Source of the DNA: Streptomyces sp. Isolate_45
Lineage (GTDB): Bacteria; Actinomycetota; Actinomycetes; Streptomycetales; Streptomycetaceae
Assembly (NCBI RefSeq): GCF_024721315.2
Contig: NZ_JANFAK020000044.1
Span: forward strand, 1-58,149
DNA: 58,149 nucleotides
Direction: 5' to 3'
The notes beneath the pieces are model-generated. The model did no database searches. It was given only the letters and a program-made list of their open reading frames with translations, and had not been told where the DNA came from. Position numbers and translations under genes: made by a program. How positions within the stretch are numbered: the stretch's first letter is position 1; every line of letters begins with the position of its first letter. Positions 1 through 8,086 of the stretch are shown in pieces.

Positions 1-90
1 CCGCGCCCCCCCCCCCCCCCCCCGCCCCCCCCCGGGCCGGGGGGCGGGCGGGGGGGGGGGGGGGGGGGGGGGCGGGCCCGGGGCCGCGCC
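1..90. repeat. Poly-C then poly-G low-complexity edge
   Basis: Two C runs (about 6-23 and 25-33) are followed by a G-rich run (about 39-72), so the stretch is almost self-complementary. Nothing coding is visible. It sits exactly at the window edge and resembles a sequencing or assembly artefact at a contig end more than a Streptomyces telomere, which would show several distinct small palindromes. Confidence 0.7.
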
Positions 91-241
91 GGCGCGGCCT
101 GTCCGGCCGGCAGTACCGTTCAGCCGAATCGGTTGCTCCAACCTGCTGATATTTGTCCGACAATCAGCCCGTCGTGCGCTGTCGGCGGCGCGAGTGTCCG
201 AGGCTCCCGCTGGTTCAGCACGCAGACCACAGGAGCTACGG

Positions 242-787
242 ATGAACGCGGTACCCATGATCATGCGACGCTTGCGGCCGGTGGCCGTTCTCGCCGTACC
301 CCTCGCCCTCGGCCTGGCCACGATCGCGGCTCCTGCCGCGGTCGCCGCCCCCGGCACGGACTCCGTGCACGCACCCTCCGACGGCCCGCGCGGGCCCCAG
401 GGCGCCAAGGGGCCCCAAGGCCCCAAGGGGCCCAAGGGGCCCAAGGGCGACCGCGGGCCGGCCGGTCCCGCCGGACCTGCCGGGCCGTGCGTCGACATCG
501 CCGTCGTGGCGGGCGCCACCGCAGGCAGCGAGTACAGCGCCGCCCTCACCCGCGGCAAGACCTTCGTCGGCTACCGCCCCACCCTCACCGGCGCCTACAC
601 CTGGCGCGACCTGACCCTCCCCGTCACCCCCGGGTACCCGCGCAACACGTGCAGCGTCGGCGTGAAGCTGGCCGGCGAGCGCGTCTACGTGAAGGTCCTC
701 ACCACCGCGGGCGACATCTACGAAACCTCCTGCACCGCCCCCGCCCTCACCTGCACCCTCGGATGGACCGCCGTCATCAAGCCTTGA
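242..787 (+). CDS. Secreted collagen-like repeat protein
   Basis: The 181-residue product has a signal peptide (residues 1-36, ending near AVAAP). It is followed by about twelve uninterrupted Gly-X-Y triplets at residues 48-82, rich in GPK, GPQ and GPA, and then by a C-terminal domain of about 100 residues with four cysteines that may form disulfides. The start at 242 is chosen because AGGAG lies seven bases upstream; the longer frame from 194 would put 16 residues before the signal peptide. Bacterial Gly-X-Y segments are known to form triple helices, so a trimeric surface or extracellular protein is the inference. The C-terminal domain is not one I recognise. No operon partner is evident. 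Confidence 0.85.
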   Translation: MNAVPMIMRRLRPVAVLAVPLALGLATIAAPAAVAAPGTDSVHAPSDGPRGPQGAKGPQGPKGPKGPKGDRGPAGPAGPAGPCVDIAVVAGATAGSEYSAALTRGKTFVGYRPTLTGAYTWRDLTLPVTPGYPRNTCSVGVKLAGERVYVKVLTTAGDIYETSCTAPALTCTLGWTAVIKP

Positions 788-1019
788 CCCCACGGCCCCC
801 GAGCCATGCCCCCGTCGTGAGCGCGGCCGATGCGACGGGGGCCGGTGCGCACCAACACCACGGGCGTGGCCGCGACGGCAACGTCTTCGGCCGGCCGGCA
901 GCGTCGCGACGCCCGGGGAACCGCCGGACCTGCGCGATGCGTGGGTACGTACGGTTCCGTGGAGCAGTTGCCGGGTACCCCCTTCTCGGGCGGATGACCG
1001 ACGGGCCGGGGGGCGTCGC

Positions 1020-1574
1020 GTGGGACGGACGGGGCGAATTTGGTGGTGGCGCGGGGTCGGCGGACTCGCCGTGCTGTGGCTCGTGGGGAGCACGGCCATG
1101 GTCTGGCTCTTGTTCGGCGCCCGACTCGGCGCGCTGACGGGCGTCGCCGGGCCGACCGGCACCTTCGTGGTCACCGGCTGCTACGGCGGGCTGGAGCAGA
1201 CCGACACCCGATGCGGGGGAACCTACACGCCGTCCTCCGTACCCTCGTCCAGTGGCGGGTCCGCAGAGCGGAGCACGCAGCTCCACTCCCCCGCCGACGA
1301 ATACCTCCCGGGTACCCGGCGGAACGTCCGACTCGTCGGTGGCGCCGCCTTCGAGCCCTCCCCGCTCTCGGCCGCCGAACACGTGACCTTCGCCATCTGG
1401 ACCGCGGTCACCCTCGGTCTGCCCGGCCATTGGCTCCTCACCTCCGCCCGCCGGGGACGCCTCCGCGGCGGCGACGGCTACGTCTTCGTCTGGCTCGCCT
1501 CCCTGGTCGGCGCCATCGCCCTCGGCGTCCTCGCCCTCCCGGTGGCTTGGATCCTGGCGCTCGTCCGGGGATAG
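1020..1574 (+). CDS. Membrane protein of unknown function
   Basis: This 184-residue protein starts with GTG. It has an N-terminal transmembrane segment (about residues 12-33), a polar exposed loop containing two cysteines (GCYGG and RCGG) and at least two C-terminal hydrophobic segments (about 122-140 and 155-180). That pattern fits an integral membrane protein with an extracytoplasmic loop of about 80 residues, possibly closed by a disulfide. No ribosome binding site is convincing, so the start is tentative. It stands alone between the collagen-like gene and a decayed fragment. I do not recognise the family. Confidence 0.65.
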   Translation: MGRTGRIWWWRGVGGLAVLWLVGSTAMVWLLFGARLGALTGVAGPTGTFVVTGCYGGLEQTDTRCGGTYTPSSVPSSSGGSAERSTQLHSPADEYLPGTRRNVRLVGGAAFEPSPLSAAEHVTFAIWTAVTLGLPGHWLLTSARRGRLRGGDGYVFVWLASLVGAIALGVLALPVAWILALVRG

Positions 1575-1647
1575 GGGAGCCGCGGGATCACCTCCTCCTG
1601 GTCTCCAACGGAGGCAGAGGCGACGGGCGTTGGGCGGTTCGGGGCCC

Positions 1648-1923
1648 TCAGGTCGCGTGACGGACCTTCCATCGGGAGACGCGGCCGCGTTCCTCGGCCG
1701 CCCGCGTACAGGGTTCCGTCCGGGCGAAAGCGAGTCCGTTGGGTTCGCGGTCGGGGGCGGTGAGCGGGTGTTCGGTGATCTTCCCGTCCGGGGTGACGGA
1801 GCCGACCCGGCCCGTGCCCCACCCGGTGAACCGGCAGGACCCGTTCGGGCGCCGGTGTCCGTCGCCCTCGTGGTTGGGCCCGGCGTGCCCCGTCTCGACC
1901 GGGGCAGCGACGTCGTGGGTCAC
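1648..1923 (-). pseudogene. Decayed Vgb-like (virginiamycin B lyase) beta-propeller fragment
   Basis: The frame carries GWGTGRVGSVTPDGKITEHP followed by EPNGLAF, the repeat signature of virginiamycin B lyase and related SMP-30-like propellers (WFTEWGxGRVGRITPDGKITEHPLPTPDxEPHGLAF). Only about one propeller blade remains of a family normally near 300 residues. The expected continuation PDGTLYA appears in a neighbouring frame (about 1700-1735), so a frameshift breaks the blade. The fragment abuts the stop of the lipoprotein gene. The call is a nonfunctional remnant; the family link rests on motif recognition alone. Confidence 0.6.
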
Positions 1924-2706
1924 TCACAGTCCCTGCGCGGCCCGAAGTCGCTGGATCTGTCGGAGAACGGCCTGTTCGGAGACCGGAGTGTGCGGCTCCG
2001 GCCCCATCCCCACCAGGTCGGAGATGCAGGCGCCGACCCGTGTCACGATGCGCTCCATGACCTCGGAGGGTGCCTGGGCACCTTCGTCACGGAAGGTCAT
2101 CCGGATCCGGACGGTGTCCTCGGGGAACTCCGCTCCGTCCAGATCCTCGTACCGTACGGTCACCTCCCGGCCCTCGTCGTTCTGCCGGGGGCAGGCCGCG
2201 AGGGCGGTACGCAGTTGCGCGAAGGTGGTCTCGGCACCCGTTCCCGAGTATGAGGCGAGGAAGTGCACGGGGTCGCCGGGCGCGTCCGCGGTGAACATCT
2301 GGGTGATGGCGGCCCGGGCGCCTTTCTGCCGGAGCAGGGCCCACATGGTGGTGCAGGGGTTCGCCCGTTCCTCCGGGGTCATGGGCCGCAGTTCGCTCGG
2401 GTGCGCCTCCCGGACTTCGTCAGGGCCCGGGACCCCCACGGCCTCACCCCGCTGCAGGACAAGCTGCAGCAGGCGCGCGGTGTCCGGTACCCCTCCGACG
2501 GCATCCGGCGTGGGCAACTCGACGGAAGGCGAGGGCGCCGGGCCCGTCGACTCGGCCGAGGACGCAGCGGGGGCCGTACCGGCGGCCGGGGTTCCCACCC
2601 GTGAGGGCTTGGCTGCCACGACGGTGGGCGGCCCTGAGCAGGCGGGGAGCACGAGACAGCCGGCGAGTACGGCAACCAGAACGGCGGCGCGACGGTCGAA
2701 CGTCAT
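1924..2706 (-). CDS. Secreted lipoprotein of unknown function
   Basis: The 260-residue product begins with a basic n-region and hydrophobic core ending in a lipobox (LPAC, Cys23), so it should be a lipid-anchored exported protein. A Ser/Pro/Ala-rich linker (about residues 25-60) is followed by a globular domain of about 190 residues with three further cysteines. The domain recalls the extracytoplasmic sensor-like lipoproteins common in actinobacteria, but I cannot name the family. It is transcribed away from the neighbouring fabV region and is followed directly by the Vgb remnant. No Shine-Dalgarno is obvious before the ATG at 2706. Confidence 0.75.
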   Translation of the reverse strand: MTFDRRAAVLVAVLAGCLVLPACSGPPTVVAAKPSRVGTPAAGTAPAASSAESTGPAPSPSVELPTPDAVGGVPDTARLLQLVLQRGEAVGVPGPDEVREAHPSELRPMTPEERANPCTTMWALLRQKGARAAITQMFTADAPGDPVHFLASYSGTGAETTFAQLRTALAACPRQNDEGREVTVRYEDLDGAEFPEDTVRIRMTFRDEGAQAPSEVMERIVTRVGACISDLVGMGPEPHTPVSEQAVLRQIQRLRAAQGL

Positions 2707-2910
2707 GTGGGAAGCCCCCCGGCTACGAGTGGATCGGTTATGCGCACCGCACTGTAACCGTGCCGCGTACCGTGACCTGTGGCGGGCCGCTCACAGGGCC
2801 AGGTCCGTGACGTCCCGCCCGGGACGTGGGTGTGCGGGCCGGCCCGACCGGGGCGCGGCCCGGGTATCGGAAGTCCGCCGAACCGCCACAACACCACTTC
2901 CGGACGGGTG

Positions 2911-4137
2911 TCAGGAAGCGTGGTCGGGCCAGGGGATGTCGGTGGCGACCGGGGCGGTGTAGTCGACGCCGGGCACGGAGAATCCGTAGAGGCGTCGTAC
3001 CTCGGCGCGGAACCAGTCGAGGTCGGCCAGGTCCGCGATGGTGGCGGTGGTGGCGCCCTCCCAGCGTTCGGCAACGGCCGCCTGGACTTCGTCGGTCAGT
3101 TCGAAGGTGTCCAGGCGGATCCTGCCCTCGTCGTCCAGGGCGAGCGGGGCGACGCCGGTGAGTTGGTCCCACAGGACGGCGAGTTGCTGGATCGGCGGGA
3201 CGAGGTCGTCTCCGAGCACGCCCCGCAGGAGGCCGGTGTAGAGGGCGATGCCGGGGATCGCGGTGGAGGACTGGGTGACAGCGGCGCCGTTGACGGAGGT
3301 CACGGCCCGCCCGCCCACCGTCTTGTCGAGCCGCTCGTTCAGGTTGCGGGCGGTGGCCTCCAAGTCCGCCTTGGCCGCGCCGATCGTGCCCTGTCGGTAG
3401 AGGGCGGCCGTCAGTGAGGACCCGATGTAGGACAGCGCGGCGGTGGCGAACCCGTCGGCCAGCAGCCCTCGCCCGGCCAGGTGGTCGATCCAGCGCTCCC
3501 AATCCGCGCCACCCATCACGGCCACGGTCTGCCGCACGTCGTCGCCCTCGGCGGGCGCGGTCTCCACCTCGCGGACCTCGGGAACGCCCTCGTCGTCGAA
3601 GGCAAGGGTCTTGGTGCGGTTGGCCCGGCCGATCGGCTTGAGGACCGAGGCGTACGTGGCACCGGTATCGGGGTCGGTGCGACGGGGCGCGGCCACCGAG
3701 TAGATCAGGTAGTCGAGACGACCGCCGAAGCGCTGCTCGATGAGGTCGGCGACCTGGTCCTTCATCGAGTCGGAGAACGCGTCACCGTTGAGGAAGACCA
3801 GGTCCCGCCCGGCGGCACGGGCGATGTCGGCGGTGGCGGCGGTGCGGTACCAGCCGGCCGTCGCGGTACGCCGTACGGTGGGGGCCTTTTCGAAGGACAC
3901 CGCGATACCGCGGATGCCGGCGCGCTTGAGTCCGGCGAGCGTGGCCGCGAGACCGTATCCGGCGGAGGAGCCGATGACCAGGGCGACCGGCCCGTCGCCC
4001 TCCGGGACGCCGGAGGGGGTGGGGGCGGGGGCGGGGCACGCCTGCCACATGTCTGCCACCAACTGCCGGCAGCCCACGGGGTGGGAGTCGAGGAAGAGGA
4101 AGCCCCGGTTTCGGGGAGTGAGAACGCGATCGGTCAC
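2911..4137 (-). CDS. fabV: FabV-type trans-2-enoyl-ACP/CoA reductase
   Basis: The enzyme reduces trans-2-enoyl-ACP (or -CoA) with NADH in the last step of fatty-acid elongation. FabV enzymes are known for intrinsic triclosan tolerance. Numbered from the GTG at 4137 (408 residues, normal for the family), the N-terminus RGFLFLDSHPVGC matches FabV. A nucleotide-binding GSSAGYG lies at about 56-62, and the catalytic Tyr247-X8-Lys256 sits in the YRQGTIGAAK motif. The start at 4137 has AAGGA eight bases upstream; the frame runs open to 4248, but that extension lacks family resemblance. It is a single gene bordered by a decayed MFS transporter, so it may be part of an old resistance or lipid locus. 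Confidence 0.93.
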   Translation of the reverse strand: MTDRVLTPRNRGFLFLDSHPVGCRQLVADMWQACPAPAPTPSGVPEGDGPVALVIGSSAGYGLAATLAGLKRAGIRGIAVSFEKAPTVRRTATAGWYRTAATADIARAAGRDLVFLNGDAFSDSMKDQVADLIEQRFGGRLDYLIYSVAAPRRTDPDTGATYASVLKPIGRANRTKTLAFDDEGVPEVREVETAPAEGDDVRQTVAVMGGADWERWIDHLAGRGLLADGFATAALSYIGSSLTAALYRQGTIGAAKADLEATARNLNERLDKTVGGRAVTSVNGAAVTQSSTAIPGIALYTGLLRGVLGDDLVPPIQQLAVLWDQLTGVAPLALDDEGRIRLDTFELTDEVQAAVAERWEGATTATIADLADLDWFRAEVRRLYGFSVPGVDYTAPVATDIPWPDHAS

Positions 4138-4529
4138 GATGACAGTCCTTGGGTCGGCCGGGTCACGGACGCGGCGACCAACCCGGCCGACCGCGCCCTG
4201 CAAGTCTGCGACAGCTTCCCCGAGGCAGGCGGCCCCCGACGGCAACAACGATCATGCGCCGGACTTGGAGTGTTTCCACCAGTGGCCGACCAAATGGGAA
4301 GCGTTCGCGCCCTGTTGAACATCGCCCGGCTGCTCCCGACACCGCACGCCCGTCCACAGCAACGACAACGACGCACCGGCCCGGAGCCGGGCCGGGTCAT
4401 TCCCGGGGCAGGCCCGGGGCAGGCCCGGTCCAATGCCTGGCCACGGCCGGTCCGCGCCGACCGACCCCGACCACGTTCCACCCGCCGATCTCCATGTACG
4501 ACGCCACCCTGTCGATGAGCGCCATGGCC
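4138..4529. other. Intergenic stretch, no gene recognised
   Basis: This is the 5' side of fabV plus eroded sequence. Open frames exist on both strands but none shows a recognisable domain or a consistent ribosome binding site. It may include further remnants of the MFS gene that follows. Confidence 0.5.
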
Positions 4530-4845
4530 CCACGGTCCTGGCACTGGGTGTCGGACCGGGCAAGACCGGAGCTCCGCTGACCGGCCTCACCCTGAGCCGC
4601 ATCGACGGCGCGCACACCGGATCGACCTCCGACCTGTTCAACACCGCCTCCCACCTCGGCATCGAACTGGGAGCCGTCGCCACCGAGGTCGTCCTGCCCC
4701 ACGAGCACACCGCAGCCGCGCGTGGCACCGATGCCGTCGCCGCCTCAGCCGCAACACTCCTTCACGTGATCGGCGGAGGCCTGCTGACCATGTGGGCCTG
4801 ATGCTCCTGCTGCCCACCCGACACACCACCTCGGGCGGGCGACGC
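4530..4845 (+). pseudogene. C-terminal remnant of an MFS (DHA2-type) efflux transporter
   Basis: The frame gives KTGAPLTGLTLSRIDGAHTG, then LFNTASHLGIELGA, then LLHVIGGGLLTMWA. This is the final part of a 14-TM drug transporter (typical form: GLFNTATHLGIALGTA...). At about 4799 the frame hits a stop; shifting by one base restores LMLLLPTRHTTSG, the expected tail. The gene is therefore both 5'-truncated and frameshifted. It probably once belonged to an efflux unit; its relation to fabV is unknown. Confidence 0.65.
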
Positions 4846-5082
4846 AACGCGTCCACACCCCGAGCTCCCCGGACGAGGCGGCCCCACCGACGACGAGCGG
4901 CCCGGACCACCGCACACGCCCCGACACAGGGACCGAGTCGCCGCCCCCACCCCCGACATGGACCCGACGACGAGGCCGACCCCCTGCCCTACGCGGAAAG
5001 CAGGCCGCCGCCGCAGCGACGACACAAGCGGCTGGGATCGCCGGGAACAGCCGCAAGTCAGGGGGCGAGGCAGACCCCGAAC

Positions 5083-5523
5083 GGCTCATCCCCGCGCGTG
5101 CGGGGAGCAGCCCGCGCTTGGTCCGGTCGTACGGCACGTCGTTGGGTTCATCCCCACGTGTGCGGGGCCCCGGGGACCCGGGGACCCACGGGTTCATCCC
5201 CGCGTGTGCGGGGAGCAGCGCGACACCCCACCTGCGGAGTCCCACTGGTGGGGGTCATCCCCGCGTGTGCGGGGAGCAGTCGTCCCGGGTCTCGGCCGGC
5301 ACGAGGGGGGTGGAGTCATCCCCGCGCGTGCGGGGAGCAGACCACGCTCCGGACGTCGGACGACGACCAGGAAGGGCCATCCCCACGCGTGCGGGGAGCA
5401 GGCCGAGTCCTTCCCCAGCAGGTACACCGACCCGGGGTCATCCCCGCGCGTGCGGGGAGCAGCCGGAGCAACCGCAGATGCTGGCGTTGTACCAGGGGTC
5501 ATCCCCGCGCGTGCGGGGAGCAG
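5083..5523 (-). CRISPR. Type I-E-like CRISPR array, 8 repeats, 7 spacers
   Basis: Repeats of 28 bp (plus-strand core TCATCCCCGCGCGTGCGGGG followed by AGCAG) start at 5083, 5145, 5191, 5252, 5313, 5374, 5435 and 5496. Spacers are 33 bp except the first (34) and the second (18, at 5173-5190). The repeat is the palindromic GC-rich class used by Cascade (type I-E). By analogy with E. coli, the crRNA strand is the minus strand (CTGCTCCCCGC...GGGGATGACCC), so the leader should lie at the high-coordinate end. Consistent with this, the low-coordinate repeats are the degenerate ones: the repeat at 5145 ends GCGGGGCCCC instead of GGGGAGCAG. No cas gene is visible within the window. Confidence 0.95.
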
Positions 5524-5620
5524 GCTTCCTGAGCTGGGAGTCTATGTGGGCAGGGGCCCCTGATCCAGCACTTTCATCGAATCCGGCAAACGTTACATAC
5601 CGCCTCGACGGCCAGTCGGT
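5524..5620 (-). promoter_or_regulatory. Candidate CRISPR leader
   Basis: The bases next to the most conserved repeat include a locally AT-richer patch (about 5558-5600, containing ACTTTCATCGAATCC and AACGTTACATACC), as expected for the leader from which the array is transcribed on the minus strand. The assignment rests on repeat orientation and on decay at the opposite end. The remaining stretch to about 5900 shows no recognisable gene on either strand. Confidence 0.5.
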
Positions 5621-5903
5621 TCGCATGACGCCTCGACCGGCTGGGGGTAGCTGGAGCGGACAGGCCGGCGCTTGCACCCCAGCGGCCGGCGCACCGCATC
5701 GTCGTCGTCACGCCGGCAAGGGCCCGACATGTCGAGGACCAGGCCTGCGGCGATGGGCTGCGAGGCCGATGTCGTCCGGGTCGCCTCACCCGGTCGGCGC
5801 GCCAGAGACCCGCCCGGACTGTTCGCGTTCGGTCGGCAGCATCGCCATGAGTGCGACGCCTCTCAGCAAGCGTGACGGCAGGCCGTCGACTCGGCCATCG
5901 GTC

Positions 5904-5938
5904 GATATTTGACCGATCGTTTCACTATCACCTACAGT
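5904..5938 (+). promoter_or_regulatory. Promoter and operator of the TetR gene
   Basis: TTGACC (5909-5914) and TACAGT (5933-5938), 18 bp apart, form a promoter that places transcription at or next to the ATG at 5945, implying a leaderless message. The -35 lies inside GATATTTGACCGATCGTTTCA (5904-5924). That element recurs on the opposite strand at 6570-6590 with 18 of 21 bases identical, so it is most likely the TetR operator. Confidence 0.7.
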
Positions 5939-5944
5939 TCCCAC

Positions 5945-6529
5945 ATGGCCAGGACCAAGGAATTCGACCCGGACGCCGCGCTGCAGTCAGCTCTGGAGCT
6001 GTTCTGGCGGCGCGGCTACGAGGCGACCTCGATGGCGGACCTCGTCGAGCACCTGGGCATCGGCCGCGCCAGCATCTACGCCACCTTCGGCAACAAGCGC
6101 GAGCTGTACCTGAAGTCACTGGATCGGTACAACGAGAACCGCGACTCCGACCTGCTGGGCGAACTGTCCCAACCAGGCCCCGCACTGCCCTCCGTGCGTA
6201 CGGTGGTGCGCCGCTTCGCGACCGAGGCGAATTCCGACGACCGGCGCCTGAAAGGGTGCTTCGTCACCAACACGGCCGCCGAGCTCGGCGCGCACGACGC
6301 GGCGGCGGCCCGGCGGGTCGAGGCGAGCTGGGACCACGTCGAGACCCTGCTGCGATCGGCGCTGGTGCGGGCCCAAGCGCAGGGCGAGCTGCCCTCGGAC
6401 CGCGATCCGCGCGCGCTCGCGCGGATGCTGCTGGTCCTGATGCAGGGGCTGCGGGTGGTCGGCAAGGCGTCGCAGGACCCGGGCCGGGTGCGGGACGCCG
6501 CCGAGCAGGCATTGACGCTGCTGGACTGA
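5945..6529 (+). CDS. TetR/AcrR-family repressor
   Basis: This 194-residue regulator has an N-terminal TetR helix-turn-helix (about residues 10-55; SMADLVEHLGIGRASIYATFGNK is the recognition region) and a C-terminal ligand/dimerisation domain. The start at 5945 (MARTKEFD) is chosen because TACAGT lies exactly six bases upstream. The longer frame from 5909 would begin inside the operator. A short hairpin (6535-6551, ACCTCC-loop-GGAGGT) follows the stop. It is co-directional with the MFS and SDR genes, and the shared operator suggests it represses both itself and the transporter unit. The ligand is unknown. Confidence 0.92.
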   Translation: MARTKEFDPDAALQSALELFWRRGYEATSMADLVEHLGIGRASIYATFGNKRELYLKSLDRYNENRDSDLLGELSQPGPALPSVRTVVRRFATEANSDDRRLKGCFVTNTAAELGAHDAAAARRVEASWDHVETLLRSALVRAQAQGELPSDRDPRALARMLLVLMQGLRVVGKASQDPGRVRDAAEQALTLLD

Positions 6530-6569
6530 GCAACACCTCCTTCGAGGAGGTTCCTTCATGGCCAAATTA

Positions 6570-6590
6570 TGGAACGTTCAGTCAAATATC
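6570..6590 (-). promoter_or_regulatory. Second copy of the TetR operator, before the MFS gene
   Basis: Read on the minus strand this is GATATTTGACTGAACGTTCCA. It differs from the copy at 5904-5924 at three of 21 positions and lies 10 bases before the MFS ATG. The central GAACGTTC is a perfect palindrome, as expected for a TetR dimer site. Confidence 0.7.
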
Positions 6591-6600
6591 AGGGGGAGAA

Positions 6601-8001
6601 ATGTTCGGCGCCCAGAGCTCGAAAACCACGACCGCAGCCACCTCGTCCGGCCCCGCGCCCGGCCTCCCACCCGACCTCCCGCCCGGCCCCGCACCCGGCC
6701 CCGCCTTCGCGCTGCTCGGTGCCGTACAGATGTCGCTGATCTTCACGCTCACCTCGCTCGTCGTGCCACTCCCCCGGATCGGCCGCGAATTCTCGCTCGA
6801 CCGGGACGACCTGATCCTCCTCAGCGCCGCCTACGGGCTGACCTTCTCCGGACTGTTGCTCTTCGGCGGCCGCGTCGCCGACCGTTTCGGCGGCCGTCGC
6901 GCCCTCAGCGCGGGGTTGCTCGTGTTCGCCGCGGCGTCCCTTGCGGCGCTACTGGCCCCGGGACCTCAGACCCTGCTCGCAGCCCGCTTCGCGCAGGGGG
7001 CCGGCGCCGCGCTCACCGCACCCGCCGCCATGGCCGTACTGCGTGCGGTCTTCCCGCACCCCGCCGAGTACGGCAGGGCAATGGCCACCTGGGGCGGGCT
7101 CTCGATCCTCGGGGCCACCGCGGGGAACCTGCTCTCCGGAGTCATCTCGACGCTCGCGTCCTGGCGGTCCGCCCTGGCAGTCCCGGTGGCCGCAGCCGCA
7201 CTCGCACTCGTCCTCGCCCCGCGGCTGCTGCCCGCGACCCGGGCCGGCACGGGCCGCTCCCTGGATCTGCCGGGCGCGCTGCTCGCCACCGCCGGGATCA
7301 CCCTGGCCGGCTACGGCCTCGTCCTCACCGACGCTCACCCCTGGGGTTCGGCATCCGTCGTGATTCCCCTGCTCACCGGGGCCGCGCTCCTCATCGGCTT
7401 CCTGATCGTCGAACGCCGCGCCCAGGACCCGCTGCTCCCCCTCGGATTCCTCCGGGACCGCCGCCGGGCCTTCGCGCTCACCGCGATCGGCCTGACCGCC
7501 GCCGGGACCGCGACCACGTTCGTCCTGCTCTCACTCCACCTCCAGCAGGACCGCGGCTGGTCCGCCCTGCAGACCTCCGCCGCCTTCGTTCCCTTCGCGG
7601 TGGCGCTCCTCGTCTCGGGCCGAACCGCCGGCCCGCTCATCGCCAGGTACGGGGCGCCGGCCGTCACCACCTCCGGACTCGCGGTCGCCGCGACGGGCCT
7701 CGCGCTGCTCGCGCTCACCGGCCTGGCATCCCACACCCCCTACGCCTACGGACTTCTCCCCGGCCTGATCCTGTTGCCGGCCGGCGTGGCCGGCGCCTTC
7801 GCGGGGGCCGCCGTCCTCGCGACGGACGGGGTGGAGCCGCAGGAGACCGGACTCGCGGGCGGCGTCATGAACACCGCCATGGAGCTCGGCCCGACCGTCG
7901 TCCTCGCAGCCCTGCTCACCCTCGGCTCCGACGCCACCTCACTCGCCGCGACGGCAGTCGCCTTCGCCGCCGCCGCGTTCCTCAACACCCGTACCGAATG
8001 A
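6601..8001 (+). CDS. MFS drug-efflux-type transporter
   Basis: The 466-residue integral membrane protein has a Pro-rich cytoplasmic N-terminus (residues 1-37), then 12-14 hydrophobic segments. The MFS motif A, GGRVADRFGGRR, lies between TM2 and TM3. The length and the NTAMELGPTVV segment fit the multidrug (DHA2-like) subgroup. AGGGGGAG directly precedes the ATG. It follows a TetR gene that shares its operator and precedes an SDR oxidoreductase, a common arrangement for export of or resistance to a small molecule. Substrate specificity cannot be read from the sequence. Confidence 0.9.
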   Translation: MFGAQSSKTTTAATSSGPAPGLPPDLPPGPAPGPAFALLGAVQMSLIFTLTSLVVPLPRIGREFSLDRDDLILLSAAYGLTFSGLLLFGGRVADRFGGRRALSAGLLVFAAASLAALLAPGPQTLLAARFAQGAGAALTAPAAMAVLRAVFPHPAEYGRAMATWGGLSILGATAGNLLSGVISTLASWRSALAVPVAAAALALVLAPRLLPATRAGTGRSLDLPGALLATAGITLAGYGLVLTDAHPWGSASVVIPLLTGAALLIGFLIVERRAQDPLLPLGFLRDRRRAFALTAIGLTAAGTATTFVLLSLHLQQDRGWSALQTSAAFVPFAVALLVSGRTAGPLIARYGAPAVTTSGLAVAATGLALLALTGLASHTPYAYGLLPGLILLPAGVAGAFAGAAVLATDGVEPQETGLAGGVMNTAMELGPTVVLAALLTLGSDATSLAATAVAFAAAAFLNTRTE

Positions 8002-8061
8002 CCGAATGACCGAGTAGCCGAGTAACCGAAACAACCGAGTAGCCGAGTACCCGAGTAAGCG
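7995..8061 (+). repeat. Short tandem repeat (CCGAGTA units) between MFS and SDR genes
   Basis: About eight imperfect 8-9 bp units (ACCGAATG, ACCGAGTAG, CCGAGTAAC, CCGAGTACC and so on) begin at the MFS stop codon and fill most of the gap to the SDR ribosome binding site. Several units contain TGA or TAG in different frames. It looks like slippage-driven expansion. Confidence 0.8.
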
Positions 8062-8086
8062 GCTACGCACCTAAGGAGTCATCACC

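Noticed and set aside
1..90. Streptomyces telomere
   Set aside because: Telomeres have multiple distinct palindromes; here only homopolymer runs are present and the next genes are ordinary chromosomal ones.
4958..5912. Open frames through the CRISPR array with repeated SSPRVRGA/HPRACGEQ peptides
   Set aside because: The peptide repeats are merely translations of the CRISPR repeat units.
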